From positions 1 through 32,172 of the forward strand of contig JAQQAM010000217.1 in NCBI GenBank assembly GCA_028532905.1: a DNA stretch of 32,172 nucleotides. The letters run 5' to 3'. Below, in pieces: positions 24,155 through 32,172 of this stretch. The translations under genes were made by a program, and so were the position numbers. Source of the stretch: Spirochaetales bacterium (lineage in GTDB: Bacteria > Spirochaetota > Spirochaetia > DSM-2461). Within the stretch, counting starts at the first letter, position 1. Each line of letters opens with the position of its first letter. The notes under the pieces were generated by a model. It had not been told where the DNA came from and did no database searches. It saw only the letters and a list, made by a program, of their open reading frames with translations.

Positions 24155-26419
24155 ATGAAGGACAATGAATCTTTCTGGCAATTAACACGTGATTTCAGAA
24201 ACGCCGCCATTCCGGACAGCCTGAAAACGCTTTTTTTCTGCGGAAACGGGTATCTGGGAGTTCAGGCGAATATCCCGGACAGCCGTGATCCGGCAGGAAC
24301 ATTCATCAATGGATTCTTTGAATCAGCTCCCATCACATACGGAGAAAAAGCCTATGGGTTCCCTTTAGTTCAGCAGGTAATGATTCCCCTGGCGGATGTC
24401 CTGGGCTGGGAGATTGAAGAGAAGGGAACCGACCGTTTCCGAAAGCTGAGCATTCCCGAAGGCTCCATTGAAATGGACATGAAGAGGGGAATCCGCAGAA
24501 TTACCTGTACCGTCCCCCTGTCGGGAGGAAGATCTCTGGAGGTGATCAAAGAGACTGTAACTCCCTTTGAGCACCCGAACCGCCTTTATAACAGAATCTG
24601 CCTGAAAGGCCGGGGGGAGTTCAGAATCATCAGAAAACTCCGCTCACCCGGTAAAAACAAAGAAGAGAGTGATGACCCCCGAAAGATGGAATCTCTGGGG
24701 AAAGATCTGTTTAAAGACAGCAGATGCACCATAAAAGAGAAACGCTGCCTTATAGATGAAACAACTTCTTCCAGCGGGCTGCGCTATGTCTGTGCCGTAA
24801 AGGTGGACCGGGACAGGCCGGACAGAGGATATGAAGCCCGTCAGTTTGCAGAGTACACCCATTACATTGACCTGACTGATACTGATGAGATGAGCAGTCT
24901 TCTGACTGCCGTCTATCTCACCGGCAAAGAAGAGGATGATCTGCCCGGGCAGGCGGAAAGGGAACTGAACAAAGCCCTTGAGACAGACTGGGAGACCATC
25001 TGCAGGGAACAGGAAGAGTATTTGAAAGATTTCTGGATCAGGGCGGATATCGTTCTCTCCGGAAAAAATGAATATACCCGGGCACTCCGGTACAACAGCT
25101 TTGCCCTCCTTCAGTCCTGCGGAACCAGCCCGGACAGAAGCGCTGCCGCCAAGGGACTCAGCAGCGGCGGCTACAACGGCCACTACTTCTGGGATGCGGA
25201 CATCTATATTCAGGGAGCCATGAACACGGTTGACCCCCTGCGGGCCAGAAGCCTTGTGGAATACAGAATTAAAAGTCTGAACCGGGCCAGAGAACGGGCC
25301 CGGGAGCTGGACGAGAAAGGCGCCCTCTACCCCTGGCGAACCATAGACGGCCGGGAGTGTTCCGCCTATTTCCCCGCCGGAACCGCCCAGTTTCATATCA
25401 ATGCGGATATTATCTACGGCATGAAAAGCTTTCTGGACAACAGCGGAGAAAGAGACCTTCTCACCGCCGGCGGTGCAGAAATGCTCTTTGAAACCGCCCG
25501 GTTCTGGGCCGGTTTTGCCGTACAGGTTCCCGGCAAGGGATACTGCCTCCACTGTGTCACAGGCCCCGATGAGTATACGGCCCTGGTGAACAACAATTTC
25601 TACACGAACCTGATGGCCCGGGAGCATCTGAGTTATGCCTTTGCCATTGCTATGGAGCTGTTTGAAGAAGCACCGGAGTATATGAAGGATCTGACACAGC
25701 GTATGGATCTTCAAAAAGAAGAAATTGAGAACTGGCAGAAGATCTCCCACGATTTCTATCTGCCCAGGCTGGAAGACTCACAGGTGTTTAAACAGGACGA
25801 CTCCTTTCTGGAAAAGAGCCTCTGGGACTGGGAGAATACCCCCGAAGAGAACAAACCCCTACTCCTCTACTATCACCCCTTGAAGATCTACCGGCACAGA
25901 GTGATGAAGCAGCCCGATGTGATTATGGGCCTCCTGCTCCACAAACAGTATTTCAGCCGGGACGTTTTTGCGGCAAACTATGATTATTACGATCCCCTCA
26001 CCAGCGGAGACTCCTCCCTCTCCTCAGCAGTTCAGTCTGCAGCGGCGGCACTGGCCGGACGGATGGAAGAGGCCGAGAGACATTTCAAGAAAAATCTTTT
26101 TCTGGATCTGGATGATCTGGAAGGGAACACGGATAACGGAGTTCACCTTGCCGCAATGGCCGGTGCCAGAATTGCGGTACTCTACGGATTTGCGGATATG
26201 GAGAATACGGCAGACGGGCTCAGTTTTGATCCGGCCTTTCCTGAAGGATGGGGGGATGTGTCATTTTCTCTGCTCCATAAGGGAATCTTATTGTCAGTGA
26301 CATATTCGGGATCCGGCAAAAGTCTGATCTTCAGAGCTGACGCAGAGATCCAGCTGACAGTAGAGAAACAGCATATTTCCCTGCCCCGGGGGAAAGAGGT
26401 CTCAGTCCCCCTGAACTGA
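24155..26419 (+). CDS. GH65 family glycoside phosphorylase (kojibiose/maltose/trehalose phosphorylase-like)
   Basis: GH65 phosphorylases split alpha-linked glucosides with phosphate to give beta-glucose 1-phosphate. The 754-residue protein has the N-terminal beta-sandwich (FFCGNGYLGVQANIP), the (alpha/alpha)6 barrel with GGYNGHYFWDADIYIQ, YPWRTIDGRECSAYFPAGTA, the general-acid E473 in GPDEYTALVNNNFYTN and KQPDVIMGLLL. The AYFPAGTAQFHINADI run resembles kojibiose-type enzymes more than maltose ones, but the substrate is open. GGGGAG lies about 10 nt upstream. It is last in the aglEFG-like operon, 21 nt after the permease. No beta-phosphoglucomutase is visible in the window. Confidence 0.9.
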   Translation: MKDNESFWQLTRDFRNAAIPDSLKTLFFCGNGYLGVQANIPDSRDPAGTFINGFFESAPITYGEKAYGFPLVQQVMIPLADVLGWEIEEKGTDRFRKLSIPEGSIEMDMKRGIRRITCTVPLSGGRSLEVIKETVTPFEHPNRLYNRICLKGRGEFRIIRKLRSPGKNKEESDDPRKMESLGKDLFKDSRCTIKEKRCLIDETTSSSGLRYVCAVKVDRDRPDRGYEARQFAEYTHYIDLTDTDEMSSLLTAVYLTGKEEDDLPGQAERELNKALETDWETICREQEEYLKDFWIRADIVLSGKNEYTRALRYNSFALLQSCGTSPDRSAAAKGLSSGGYNGHYFWDADIYIQGAMNTVDPLRARSLVEYRIKSLNRARERARELDEKGALYPWRTIDGRECSAYFPAGTAQFHINADIIYGMKSFLDNSGERDLLTAGGAEMLFETARFWAGFAVQVPGKGYCLHCVTGPDEYTALVNNNFYTNLMAREHLSYAFAIAMELFEEAPEYMKDLTQRMDLQKEEIENWQKISHDFYLPRLEDSQVFKQDDSFLEKSLWDWENTPEENKPLLLYYHPLKIYRHRVMKQPDVIMGLLLHKQYFSRDVFAANYDYYDPLTSGDSSLSSAVQSAAAALAGRMEEAERHFKKNLFLDLDDLEGNTDNGVHLAAMAGARIAVLYGFADMENTADGLSFDPAFPEGWGDVSFSLLHKGILLSVTYSGSGKSLIFRADAEIQLTVEKQHISLPRGKEVSVPLN

Positions 26420-26426
26420 CGGACAG

Positions 26427-26876
26427 CTAGTTAATAACCAGCCGGGCGACAATCTCGTCATCTTCCATCTCATCATGCTCTTCAAAGCCCATGGAAGAAT
26501 ACAGATGGCGGGCTCCCTTATTTTCTGAATTGTAGGAGAGGGCAAAGTCAGTATACCCTTTTTCACGGTTCAGCATTTGCAGCGCCCCTTTCACAGCCCT
26601 TCTGCCATACCCCTTACCCTGATACTCCTTGTCAATGGTGATGCCCCCCAGCCAGCAGCTGCCGTCATCCTCATCCACAGCCCACATCATAAACCCGATG
26701 ACCTCATCCTCCAGAAGGATAGCCAGGGGATGCCAGAGATTATCGTAAGTACAAAGGCACAGATAATAACTGCCCGAGGCCACAAACTCCGCCTGATCTT
26801 CATGGACCTCCAGAGTGGCCACCTCTCTCCAGTTTTCGGAATCTACAGGAACCAGGGATATTTTTTTGTCAGACAT
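26427..26876 (-). CDS. GNAT-family N-acetyltransferase
   Basis: The 149-residue protein has the GNAT acetyl-CoA site: the beta-strand WLGGITIDKEYQGKGYGRRAVKGAL contains the Q/R-x-x-G-x-G/A pattern, and a late segment NKGARHLYSSMGFEEHDE fits the family C-terminus. These enzymes move acetyl groups to amines such as polyamines, antibiotics or protein N-termini; the acceptor here is unknown, although the overall look resembles the spermidine/BltD subgroup. AAGGT precedes the ATG. It is convergent with the GH65 gene, with only 7 nt between stops, and appears to be a single-gene unit. Confidence 0.85.
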   Translation of the reverse strand: MSDKKISLVPVDSENWREVATLEVHEDQAEFVASGSYYLCLCTYDNLWHPLAILLEDEVIGFMMWAVDEDDGSCWLGGITIDKEYQGKGYGRRAVKGALQMLNREKGYTDFALSYNSENKGARHLYSSMGFEEHDEMEDDEIVARLVIN

Positions 26877-27069
26877 TTATACCTTCTTTGCCGGCAAGCA
26901 CGGAATACTCACCTGTTTTAAATTGACACTTTATGGAAAGGTCTCTCAAACCATTCCCATTCATATCCTCATTTATTAATCTACAGCAACTTAAATCAGT
27001 ATAACGCCTTTGTACAGTCCGGCACAGGCAGAGAACAGATGAAAACAAAAGAAATACTATAACTGAGGA

Positions 27070-28854
27070 TCAGTCCACTGAGGTAACATAAACATAGTAG
27101 GCTCCACGAACGAACTTCCGACTCTCTTCATCAGAAAGTCTTTTATATTGATAAGAATCATCACTTTCTGTGTAAAACCAGGTCTGAACAACAGTTTCAC
27201 CCGCCGGGAGGTCCAGAATAAATGAGGCAGCCAGGTCATCTGATGAAACAGAGACAGTCTGATCATAGGAGCCGATTCTGATTCTAGCAGTACTGACCGG
27301 CAGAGAATGTCCTCCGGTGTAATATTTCCACTCTTTTTTATCTATGGCATCCCTGCGAAACTCCACATCATCTCCGTCAATTCCAGAGCGGATTCTGATG
27401 GATGACTCACGAGGCCAACGGTAAAGGTCAAACCGGTACAGACCTTTAAACAGAACATCAATTTCCCAATAGCCGTTTGAAATCAGTCCTTCACGGATAT
27501 GATTCTGCTGGTAAGGAGCATGACTCTCTTCATTGCGCCAATCATGACAGCACAGTTTGACAGGGGTATCTTTCAGGATATCAATGGGGATTGTCTCTCC
27601 GAACCGTGTGGAAACAAGCGCCCACCACTCTTCATAAGCCTGACGGTGAGTTTCAACTATATCCGGATACTCATCAGAAAGATCATTCCTCTGTTCCGTA
27701 TCCCTCTGTATATCGTAAAGTTCCCTGCCGTTTATCAGTCTCCATCTTCGGGACATCACCGAGGAGAGCCTCCACTTTTCAGGATGAGTAATCCGCTGTG
27801 AGTCGGTTACAAGGAATCGTTCACTGAACCCTGATCCGTCCCCCCTGATGACCGGTTTCAGACTGGAGCCATGAAAGCCCCTGCCCACCGGTATATCAAT
27901 GCCGCACAAATCAAGTAATGTAGGCATAAAATCAACAGCAGAGGCAAGAACATCTTCATCCCGTCCCTTATCAATCACCCCTGCTGGCCAGTTCATAAAG
28001 AACGGGACTCTGTGTCCTCCCTCATATTCAGAACACTTTCTGCCTCTCATTCCTGCATTAAATCCCTCAGAAACAAACTGATTTTCATCTAAAGTACAAC
28101 CGCAGCTGCTTCCATTATCTGTCATGAAGATAAGAATGGTATTGTCTGTCAAATCCAGTTCATCCAGTTTCCTGCGGAGGAAACCGAAGTTTTCATCAAT
28201 ATTGCTTATCATCCCATAGAATCTGGCCCGATCCTCGGGAACAGAATATCTATAAGGATCAGCATACCGGTTATCAACGTTATATGGTTCATGGGGAGCA
28301 TTCACTGTAATACAGCATAAAAAGGGATTATCCTTAACCTTCTTAATATGCCTGAGAGCTTCTCCGAACCAGACATCTGTGCAGTATCCTTCAAATTTTC
28401 TGGGAATACCGTCCTCCAGGTAGGTATCATCAAAATAGTCATTCCCCCACCAGTCTGAAACCTGGCTGATTCCACCGCCCCCGTGCATTACCACTTTATT
28501 AAAACCCCGATCCTGAGGCCGATAGGGATAATTATCTCCCAGATGCCATTTACCGAAAAGAGAGGTATCGTAACCTGCCTCTCTGAATGCAGATGCCAGA
28601 CTCCACTCATTCCTTCTGAGAAGAGACCGCCCTCCGATGGTATGCCATACTCCAGTACTGTTGGCATGATGCCCTGTCATAAGCATGGAGCGGGAGGGAG
28701 CACAGGTGGGTCCCACATGAAAGTTTGTGAATCTGAGAGATTCTCGATAAAAAGCATCAATCTCGGGTGTCTGAATAACAGGGTTCCCATGACAGCCCAG
28801 GTCTCCATACCCCTGATCATCCGTCAGGACCAATATGACATTCGGTTTATTCAT
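27070..28854 (-). CDS. Sulfatase (formylglycine-dependent, Cys type)
   Basis: The 594-residue protein is an alkaline-phosphatase-fold sulfatase (S1 type) that removes sulfate esters. The N-terminus MNKPNVILVLTDDQG supplies metal-binding aspartates, C51 in CAPSRSMLMTG is the residue converted to formylglycine, GKWHLGD and FMTDNGSSCG carry further active-site residues. About 150 extra C-terminal residues form a beta-rich appendage. No signal peptide is seen, so it should act in the cytoplasm on imported sugars, unless its export is unusual. It is divergent from the second sulfatase with a 135-nt gap. A cysteine-type site in an anaerobe requires a radical-SAM maturase, which is not in the window. 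Confidence 0.93.
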   Translation of the reverse strand: MNKPNVILVLTDDQGYGDLGCHGNPVIQTPEIDAFYRESLRFTNFHVGPTCAPSRSMLMTGHHANSTGVWHTIGGRSLLRRNEWSLASAFREAGYDTSLFGKWHLGDNYPYRPQDRGFNKVVMHGGGGISQVSDWWGNDYFDDTYLEDGIPRKFEGYCTDVWFGEALRHIKKVKDNPFLCCITVNAPHEPYNVDNRYADPYRYSVPEDRARFYGMISNIDENFGFLRRKLDELDLTDNTILIFMTDNGSSCGCTLDENQFVSEGFNAGMRGRKCSEYEGGHRVPFFMNWPAGVIDKGRDEDVLASAVDFMPTLLDLCGIDIPVGRGFHGSSLKPVIRGDGSGFSERFLVTDSQRITHPEKWRLSSVMSRRWRLINGRELYDIQRDTEQRNDLSDEYPDIVETHRQAYEEWWALVSTRFGETIPIDILKDTPVKLCCHDWRNEESHAPYQQNHIREGLISNGYWEIDVLFKGLYRFDLYRWPRESSIRIRSGIDGDDVEFRRDAIDKKEWKYYTGGHSLPVSTARIRIGSYDQTVSVSSDDLAASFILDLPAGETVVQTWFYTESDDSYQYKRLSDEESRKFVRGAYYVYVTSVD

Positions 28855-28860
28855 AACGCC

Positions 28861-28889
28861 ACACTACAGCCTCTCTAATGGGCTGTCAA
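28861..28889 (-). promoter_or_regulatory. Weak candidate promoter of the minus-strand sulfatase
   Basis: The minus strand has a perfect TTGACA (28889-28884), a 17-nt spacer and TAGTGT (28866-28861, only 3 of 6 matches), ending 6 nt before the ATG. If real, the mRNA would be leaderless or nearly so. Confidence 0.3.
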
Positions 28890-28916
28890 AGAAATTACAA
28901 CACTTCCTTTGCATAT

Positions 28917-28986
28917 ATTAATTTCACCCACAACAATATGTAGAACACCCACCATGACTCGAATTTCTCATGATAATTTTTTTGAA
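28917..28986 (+). promoter_or_regulatory. Shared activator-type promoter region, copy A (21-bp periodic boxes)
   Basis: ACCCAC boxes at 28926 and 28947 and a CATGA box (28969) are spaced exactly 21 bp apart and followed by GATAAT (28972-28977) and a T-run. About 50 of 70 bases match copy B at 30549-30618. There is no -35 match, as expected for an activator-dependent promoter. Confidence 0.65.
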
Positions 28987-28989
28987 GTT

Positions 28990-30549
28990 ATGAAAGACAA
29001 AATCAACATTCTGTTTATAACAACAGATCAGCAGCAAAAGAAGACACTGGGAGTTTATGGTAACAAACAGATAAGAACACCCCATCTGGACAATTTGGCA
29101 AATAAGGGAATTGTACTGGACAGAGCTTATTGCGAGAATCCTATATGCATTCCCTCACGGAATACGATGATAACAGGCAGAAAGTCTTTCCATCATGGAG
29201 CCCCCCAGCACAACAGCAGCCTTCCGGACAGCGAAAGCTGTCTGGGAGATGTTTTAAAGCGGGAAGGTTACGACACCCACTTCATTGGCAAACCTCACTT
29301 TAAATCTCAGCAGACCAGAGGTACTGAAGAATCGATAGCAGACTGGCGGGAGGGTCTGTATGATGACTGGAACGGTCCCTATGCCGGATTTGAAACAGTG
29401 GATATTGTACTGGGACACAGCAATCCACTGACCGGTCATTACGGCCAGTGGATGAAGAAGAATCACAGGGATAAAATTGAGTTGTTTTTCGAACAGAATC
29501 TGTCCTCTGCTGATGTGAACTGCGGTCAGGGAGTTTACCGGACTGAGATTCCGGAAGAGGTGCATTCGTCCACCTATGTAGGCAACAGGACAGTGGATTT
29601 TATCAGAAAATCAGCTGAAAGCGGAGAACCTTTCTACTGCTTCAGCAGTTTTCCTGATCCTCACTGGCCTCTGATGACCCCTCCCGCATTCTATGATCTG
29701 TATCGGAATACATCTGTGAAAACAGAATACAATTCCTTTGCCCATGATCCTAACCTGAAAAATTATCCTGAAGTTATGAAAGAATACCTTGTAAGCGGAG
29801 TCTTTCCGGACTATGACGGGGGCGGACACAGGGTTAAGGATGAAAAGGACATTGAAATTATTACCAGAGCCTACTGGGGATCGGTCTCTCTAATAGATAA
29901 AAATGTGGGGCGTATTCTTAAAACTCTTGAGGAAACAGGATTACAGGAGAATACCCTTGTCGTTTTTACTACAGATCATGGAGAGTATATGGGAGCCCAT
30001 GGTATGATGGCCAAGGGCGGTGTCTGCTGGGAGGAGTATATCAATGTTCCGTTCATTGCCTCTTTGCCGGGGAGTATTCCTATGGGAGTCAGGAGCAGCA
30101 GTCTCTTCTCTTTCACTGATATCGTACCGACTTTACTTGAGATTACAGGAATAAAGGCTTCAGACGGGTTACCTCCCCTGCCCTGTGATGGTGTATCACA
30201 GAAGGACCTGCTAACCGGGGACAAAGACAGAATTCGAAAATCACTGACTGTTCATCATGCCAGAGCCAATATGCGCACTCACGTACCGGATCAGCATGTC
30301 CTTATCTGTGATGACGGCTGGAAACTTGTGTATTATGCCGGAGATCAGGGAGGTCAGCTATATAATCTGAATAAAGATCCGGGAGAAACAAAAAATCTCT
30401 ATAATCTCAGTGAATATTCTGTTGTGCAGAAATCAATGGAAAAAGAGCTGTTAGACCGTTTGATCCTGGAGAGTGACCTTGATCCGGTGATCCAGAGAAT
30501 GACAGCTGATCCGACCTGGGGAGCTCATGTTCTTAAGGGGTGGGACTGA
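28990..30549 (+). CDS. Sulfatase (formylglycine-dependent, Cys type)
   Basis: The 519-residue product is a second S1-type sulfatase. It starts MKDKINILFITTDQQQ with metal-binding aspartate, has C53 in CIPSRNTMITGR as the residue turned into formylglycine, then GKPHFK and VVFTTDHGEYMGAHGMMAKG with further active-site residues. I start at 28990 because the frame upstream to 28909 lies inside the shared promoter region and does not look like protein; no strong ribosome site is visible. No signal peptide, so cytoplasmic action on imported sugar sulfates is expected. The sequence differs greatly from the neighbouring sulfatase, suggesting a different sulfate position or sugar. It precedes an importer gene with the same promoter type. 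Confidence 0.92.
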   Translation: MKDKINILFITTDQQQKKTLGVYGNKQIRTPHLDNLANKGIVLDRAYCENPICIPSRNTMITGRKSFHHGAPQHNSSLPDSESCLGDVLKREGYDTHFIGKPHFKSQQTRGTEESIADWREGLYDDWNGPYAGFETVDIVLGHSNPLTGHYGQWMKKNHRDKIELFFEQNLSSADVNCGQGVYRTEIPEEVHSSTYVGNRTVDFIRKSAESGEPFYCFSSFPDPHWPLMTPPAFYDLYRNTSVKTEYNSFAHDPNLKNYPEVMKEYLVSGVFPDYDGGGHRVKDEKDIEIITRAYWGSVSLIDKNVGRILKTLEETGLQENTLVVFTTDHGEYMGAHGMMAKGGVCWEEYINVPFIASLPGSIPMGVRSSSLFSFTDIVPTLLEITGIKASDGLPPLPCDGVSQKDLLTGDKDRIRKSLTVHHARANMRTHVPDQHVLICDDGWKLVYYAGDQGGQLYNLNKDPGETKNLYNLSEYSVVQKSMEKELLDRLILESDLDPVIQRMTADPTWGAHVLKGWD

Positions 30550-30618
30550 TTAATTTTACCCACATTATTGTGTATTTAACCCACCATGAACCAAAATACA
30601 CATGATACGATTTTTTTA
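30549..30618 (+). promoter_or_regulatory. Shared activator-type promoter region, copy B (21-bp periodic boxes)
   Basis: ACCCAC at 30558 and 30579 and CATGA at 30601 repeat the 21-bp layout of copy A, including flanking TTAATTT and ACCCACCATGA. A possible -10 TACGAT lies at 30606-30611. The binding-protein gene follows after a leader with GGAGA, so both copies should be under one regulator, which is not obvious in the window. Confidence 0.65.
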
Positions 30619-30665
30619 AATCAACAAAAAAGTTCATATTTGATGGACTAAAAAAGGAGAAAGAA

Positions 30666-31976
30666 GTGACTTTAAAAAAGTTGAGTTTACTGCTGGCAGG
30701 AATAGCGCTTATGTCGGTTTCAGCATTTGCGGCAGGACAGAGTGATTCCGCCGGATCAGAAGGAAGTGCTGCAGAGAAGACTACGATTACATTCGGCTAT
30801 GCCGGTGGAGATCCTCTGGTTAAACAGCTCACCAACGAAAGAGTTATGAAATTCATGGAGGAAAATCCTCAGTACAATATCATTCAGATGCCCTCCGGTT
30901 CAGGTGCTTATCTTGAGTTTCTCAAAACCAAAGACGCAGTCGGGGAATTCCCTGATATGCTCGATTCAAGAGATACAGCGGTATGGGTCAGAGCAGATAA
31001 ACTGGCAGAACTTCCTGAAAGCGTAAAAAGCCTTGTTAAAGAAGCACCCCAGCTGGATGGAAAATACTATATCGCTCCTATCTCCATAATTCCGGCTGCC
31101 GGAGGAACATACTACAATAAAGCACTTTTCGATGAGCTCGGTCTGAAAGAGCCGAAAACTTATGATGAGTTTCTCAGCAACCTTGAAACAATTAAAAACA
31201 GCGGAACAGCACCTATTGTTGTAGGCGGAAAAGACGGATGGCATATGGGATTTACCTGGGGACACTACTGGGTAAACAATGTTGCATCAAAAAACCCCAA
31301 CTGGATCGCTGACCGCTATAGAGGAAAAGTGAGCTTCTCCGATCCCGACATGAAAGAAAGCTTTACACAGTATGCTGAGCTCTGGGAAAAAGGGTATGTA
31401 GAAAAAGGTTTCCTGAGTACCGGCGACAACCAGATTGCCTCCTTCCTGGTAACAGGAAAAGCCGCCATGTTTATATCCGGAACCTGGATGATCCAGCAGA
31501 TTATGGATGCCGATCCTGAGTTTGAGTTCGGTTGGGCTCCTATTCCCGATGAAGACGGAACTCTGAAACTGATGTTCGGACCTAAACTGCAGGGCTGGGC
31601 TCTCTCAAAGGAAGCAGCCGCAGATCCCAAAAAAGTTGAAGCCTTCGAAGCCTTTATGAAGTTCTGGTATGATCCTGAAAACTATACCGAATATCTGCAG
31701 AAAACGAATATGTTCTCTGCTGCTGCAGCACAGATTGATGTCAAATATGAATCAAATATCCTTTCAGAGGTCAATGAAGCGATGAATGCCAGTGTATTTA
31801 ATGCTGGAAACTGGAATACCAACTGGGGAGAGAATGAACTGCCTGGTTCTTTCAGAAACTTTGCCTACAAAGCATTCCAGGAGTTTGTTTCTTCTGATAT
31901 CACAGTGGATGAGTTTACCGCTAAACTGGATAAAGAATGGGAAGTTGAAGCTGCCCAGTTTAATCCCACAAAATAA
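30666..31976 (+). CDS. ABC sugar transporter substrate-binding protein (CUT1)
   Basis: The 436-residue protein has a signal peptide (MTLKKLSLLLAGIALMSVSAFAAGQ) ending in an AFA cleavage site with no lipobox cysteine, then a typical CUT1 binding-protein body (TITFGYAGGDPL, YYNKALFDELGLKEPKTYDEFLSNL, GKAAMFISGTWMIQQI, MFGPKLQGWALSKEAA). It should bind a sugar for import; sulfatase neighbours and a shared promoter layout suggest a sulfated or desulfated mono/oligosaccharide (inference). The start is GTG with GGAGA 6 nt upstream. The next gene is the first permease of the same importer. Confidence 0.9.
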   Translation: MTLKKLSLLLAGIALMSVSAFAAGQSDSAGSEGSAAEKTTITFGYAGGDPLVKQLTNERVMKFMEENPQYNIIQMPSGSGAYLEFLKTKDAVGEFPDMLDSRDTAVWVRADKLAELPESVKSLVKEAPQLDGKYYIAPISIIPAAGGTYYNKALFDELGLKEPKTYDEFLSNLETIKNSGTAPIVVGGKDGWHMGFTWGHYWVNNVASKNPNWIADRYRGKVSFSDPDMKESFTQYAELWEKGYVEKGFLSTGDNQIASFLVTGKAAMFISGTWMIQQIMDADPEFEFGWAPIPDEDGTLKLMFGPKLQGWALSKEAAADPKKVEAFEAFMKFWYDPENYTEYLQKTNMFSAAAAQIDVKYESNILSEVNEAMNASVFNAGNWNTNWGENELPGSFRNFAYKAFQEFVSSDITVDEFTAKLDKEWEVEAAQFNPTK

Positions 31977-31995
31977 TTATCAACAGATCCTATGG

Positions 31996-32019
31996 CAGGC
32001 TTTCCTGACGGAAAGTCTG
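31996..32019 (+). terminator. Intercistronic hairpin after the second binding-protein gene
   Basis: CAGGCTTTCC and GGAAAGTCTG pair over 10 bp (one G-T wobble) around TGAC. Its place between binding-protein and permease genes matches the hairpin at 21839-21867, suggesting partial termination or message protection. Confidence 0.55.
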
Positions 32020-32061
32020 TCTGTCAATTCAAAATTCAAAAAAACAAAATGAGGAATAAGG

Positions 32062-32172
32062 ATGACAGGACTATTAAAAAAAAGAGAAAACGTGTGCTTA
32101 TTGTTCGTTTTGCCTGCAATCGTATTATTTATCACATTCATAGTGATTCCCGTTCTCAACAGTATTAACCTC
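32062..32172 (+). CDS. ABC sugar transporter permease, MalF-like (partial, cut by window end)
   Basis: An open frame from the ATG at 32062 to the edge gives 37 residues: a short charged start (MTGLLKKREN) followed by a hydrophobic segment (LLFVLPAIVLFITFIVIPV) and NSINL. This is the usual first span of CUT1 permeases of the MalF type. GAGG lies about 7 nt before the ATG. Position directly behind a binding-protein gene supports the call; the rest of the gene lies outside. Confidence 0.8.
   Translation, partial: MTGLLKKRENVCLLFVLPAIVLFITFIVIPVLNSINL

Noticed and set aside
28909-28989. N-terminal extension (27 residues) of the plus-strand sulfatase from the ATG at 28909
   Set aside because: This stretch matches a promoter region repeated upstream of another gene, and the extra residues do not resemble a sulfatase N-terminus or signal peptide.
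1-32172. CRISPR arrays, tRNA or rRNA genes, transposases
   Set aside because: No regularly spaced repeats, cloverleaf sequences, rRNA-like stretches or transposase motifs were seen by eye on either strand.

Overview
The window reads as chromosomal DNA from a free-living, probably anaerobic marine or saline member of the Spirochaetota (Spirochaetales type). This is an inference from overall protein flavour, spirochaete-like lipoprotein signals, moderate GC, and the mix of sulfatases, CUT1 sugar transporters and large hybrid kinases; there is no rRNA or marker gene to prove it. Genes are densely packed, and no tRNA, rRNA, CRISPR array or complete insertion sequence was seen.

Left part (1-7001, all minus strand): after a partial gltS-like sodium/glutamate symporter comes a five-gene operon read right to left: cysD, cysN, a cysteate synthase, an alpha-oxoamine synthase and an APS-type sulfate reductase, closed by a terminator at 861-900. 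Read as a pathway, it activates sulfate to APS, reduces it to sulfite, joins sulfite to O-phosphoserine to make cysteate, and condenses cysteate with an acyl thioester. That is the logic of capnine-type sulfonolipid biosynthesis, known from Bacteroidota. It is the most exciting content of the window. CysN carries an eroded APS-kinase tail, which fits a route using APS rather than PAPS.

Middle part (7002-19163): a GC-rich inverted-repeat element, a lipoprotein of unknown function, and a DUF4143-type ATPase flanked by near-identical 16-bp sequences. The leucine genes leuA and leuB follow on the minus strand, then an AEC-family transporter and a MalY/PatB-type lyase on the plus strand. The minus-strand rlmB overlaps the end of the lyase, and next to it lies a 1019-residue hybrid histidine kinase with a periplasmic binding-protein-like sensor.

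Right part (19285-32172): two carbohydrate-use regions. The first is a LacI-type regulator with a promoter and a perfect 16-bp palindromic operator, followed by an alpha-glucoside-type ABC importer (aglE/aglF/aglG-like, no ATPase gene) and a GH65 phosphorylase. This suggests import and phosphorolysis of an alpha-linked disaccharide. After a small acetyltransferase gene comes the second region: two divergent sulfatases with cysteine-type active sites, then a second CUT1 importer (binding protein and the start of a permease, cut by the window edge). The plus-strand sulfatase and the binding-protein gene share an almost identically organised upstream region with ACCCAC boxes spaced exactly 21 bp apart, so they are probably one regulon for a sulfated sugar.

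No gene-free stretch exceeds 300 bases; the longest are 7002-7290 (GC-rich element and promoters) and 9847-10098 (AT-rich, with one terminator).
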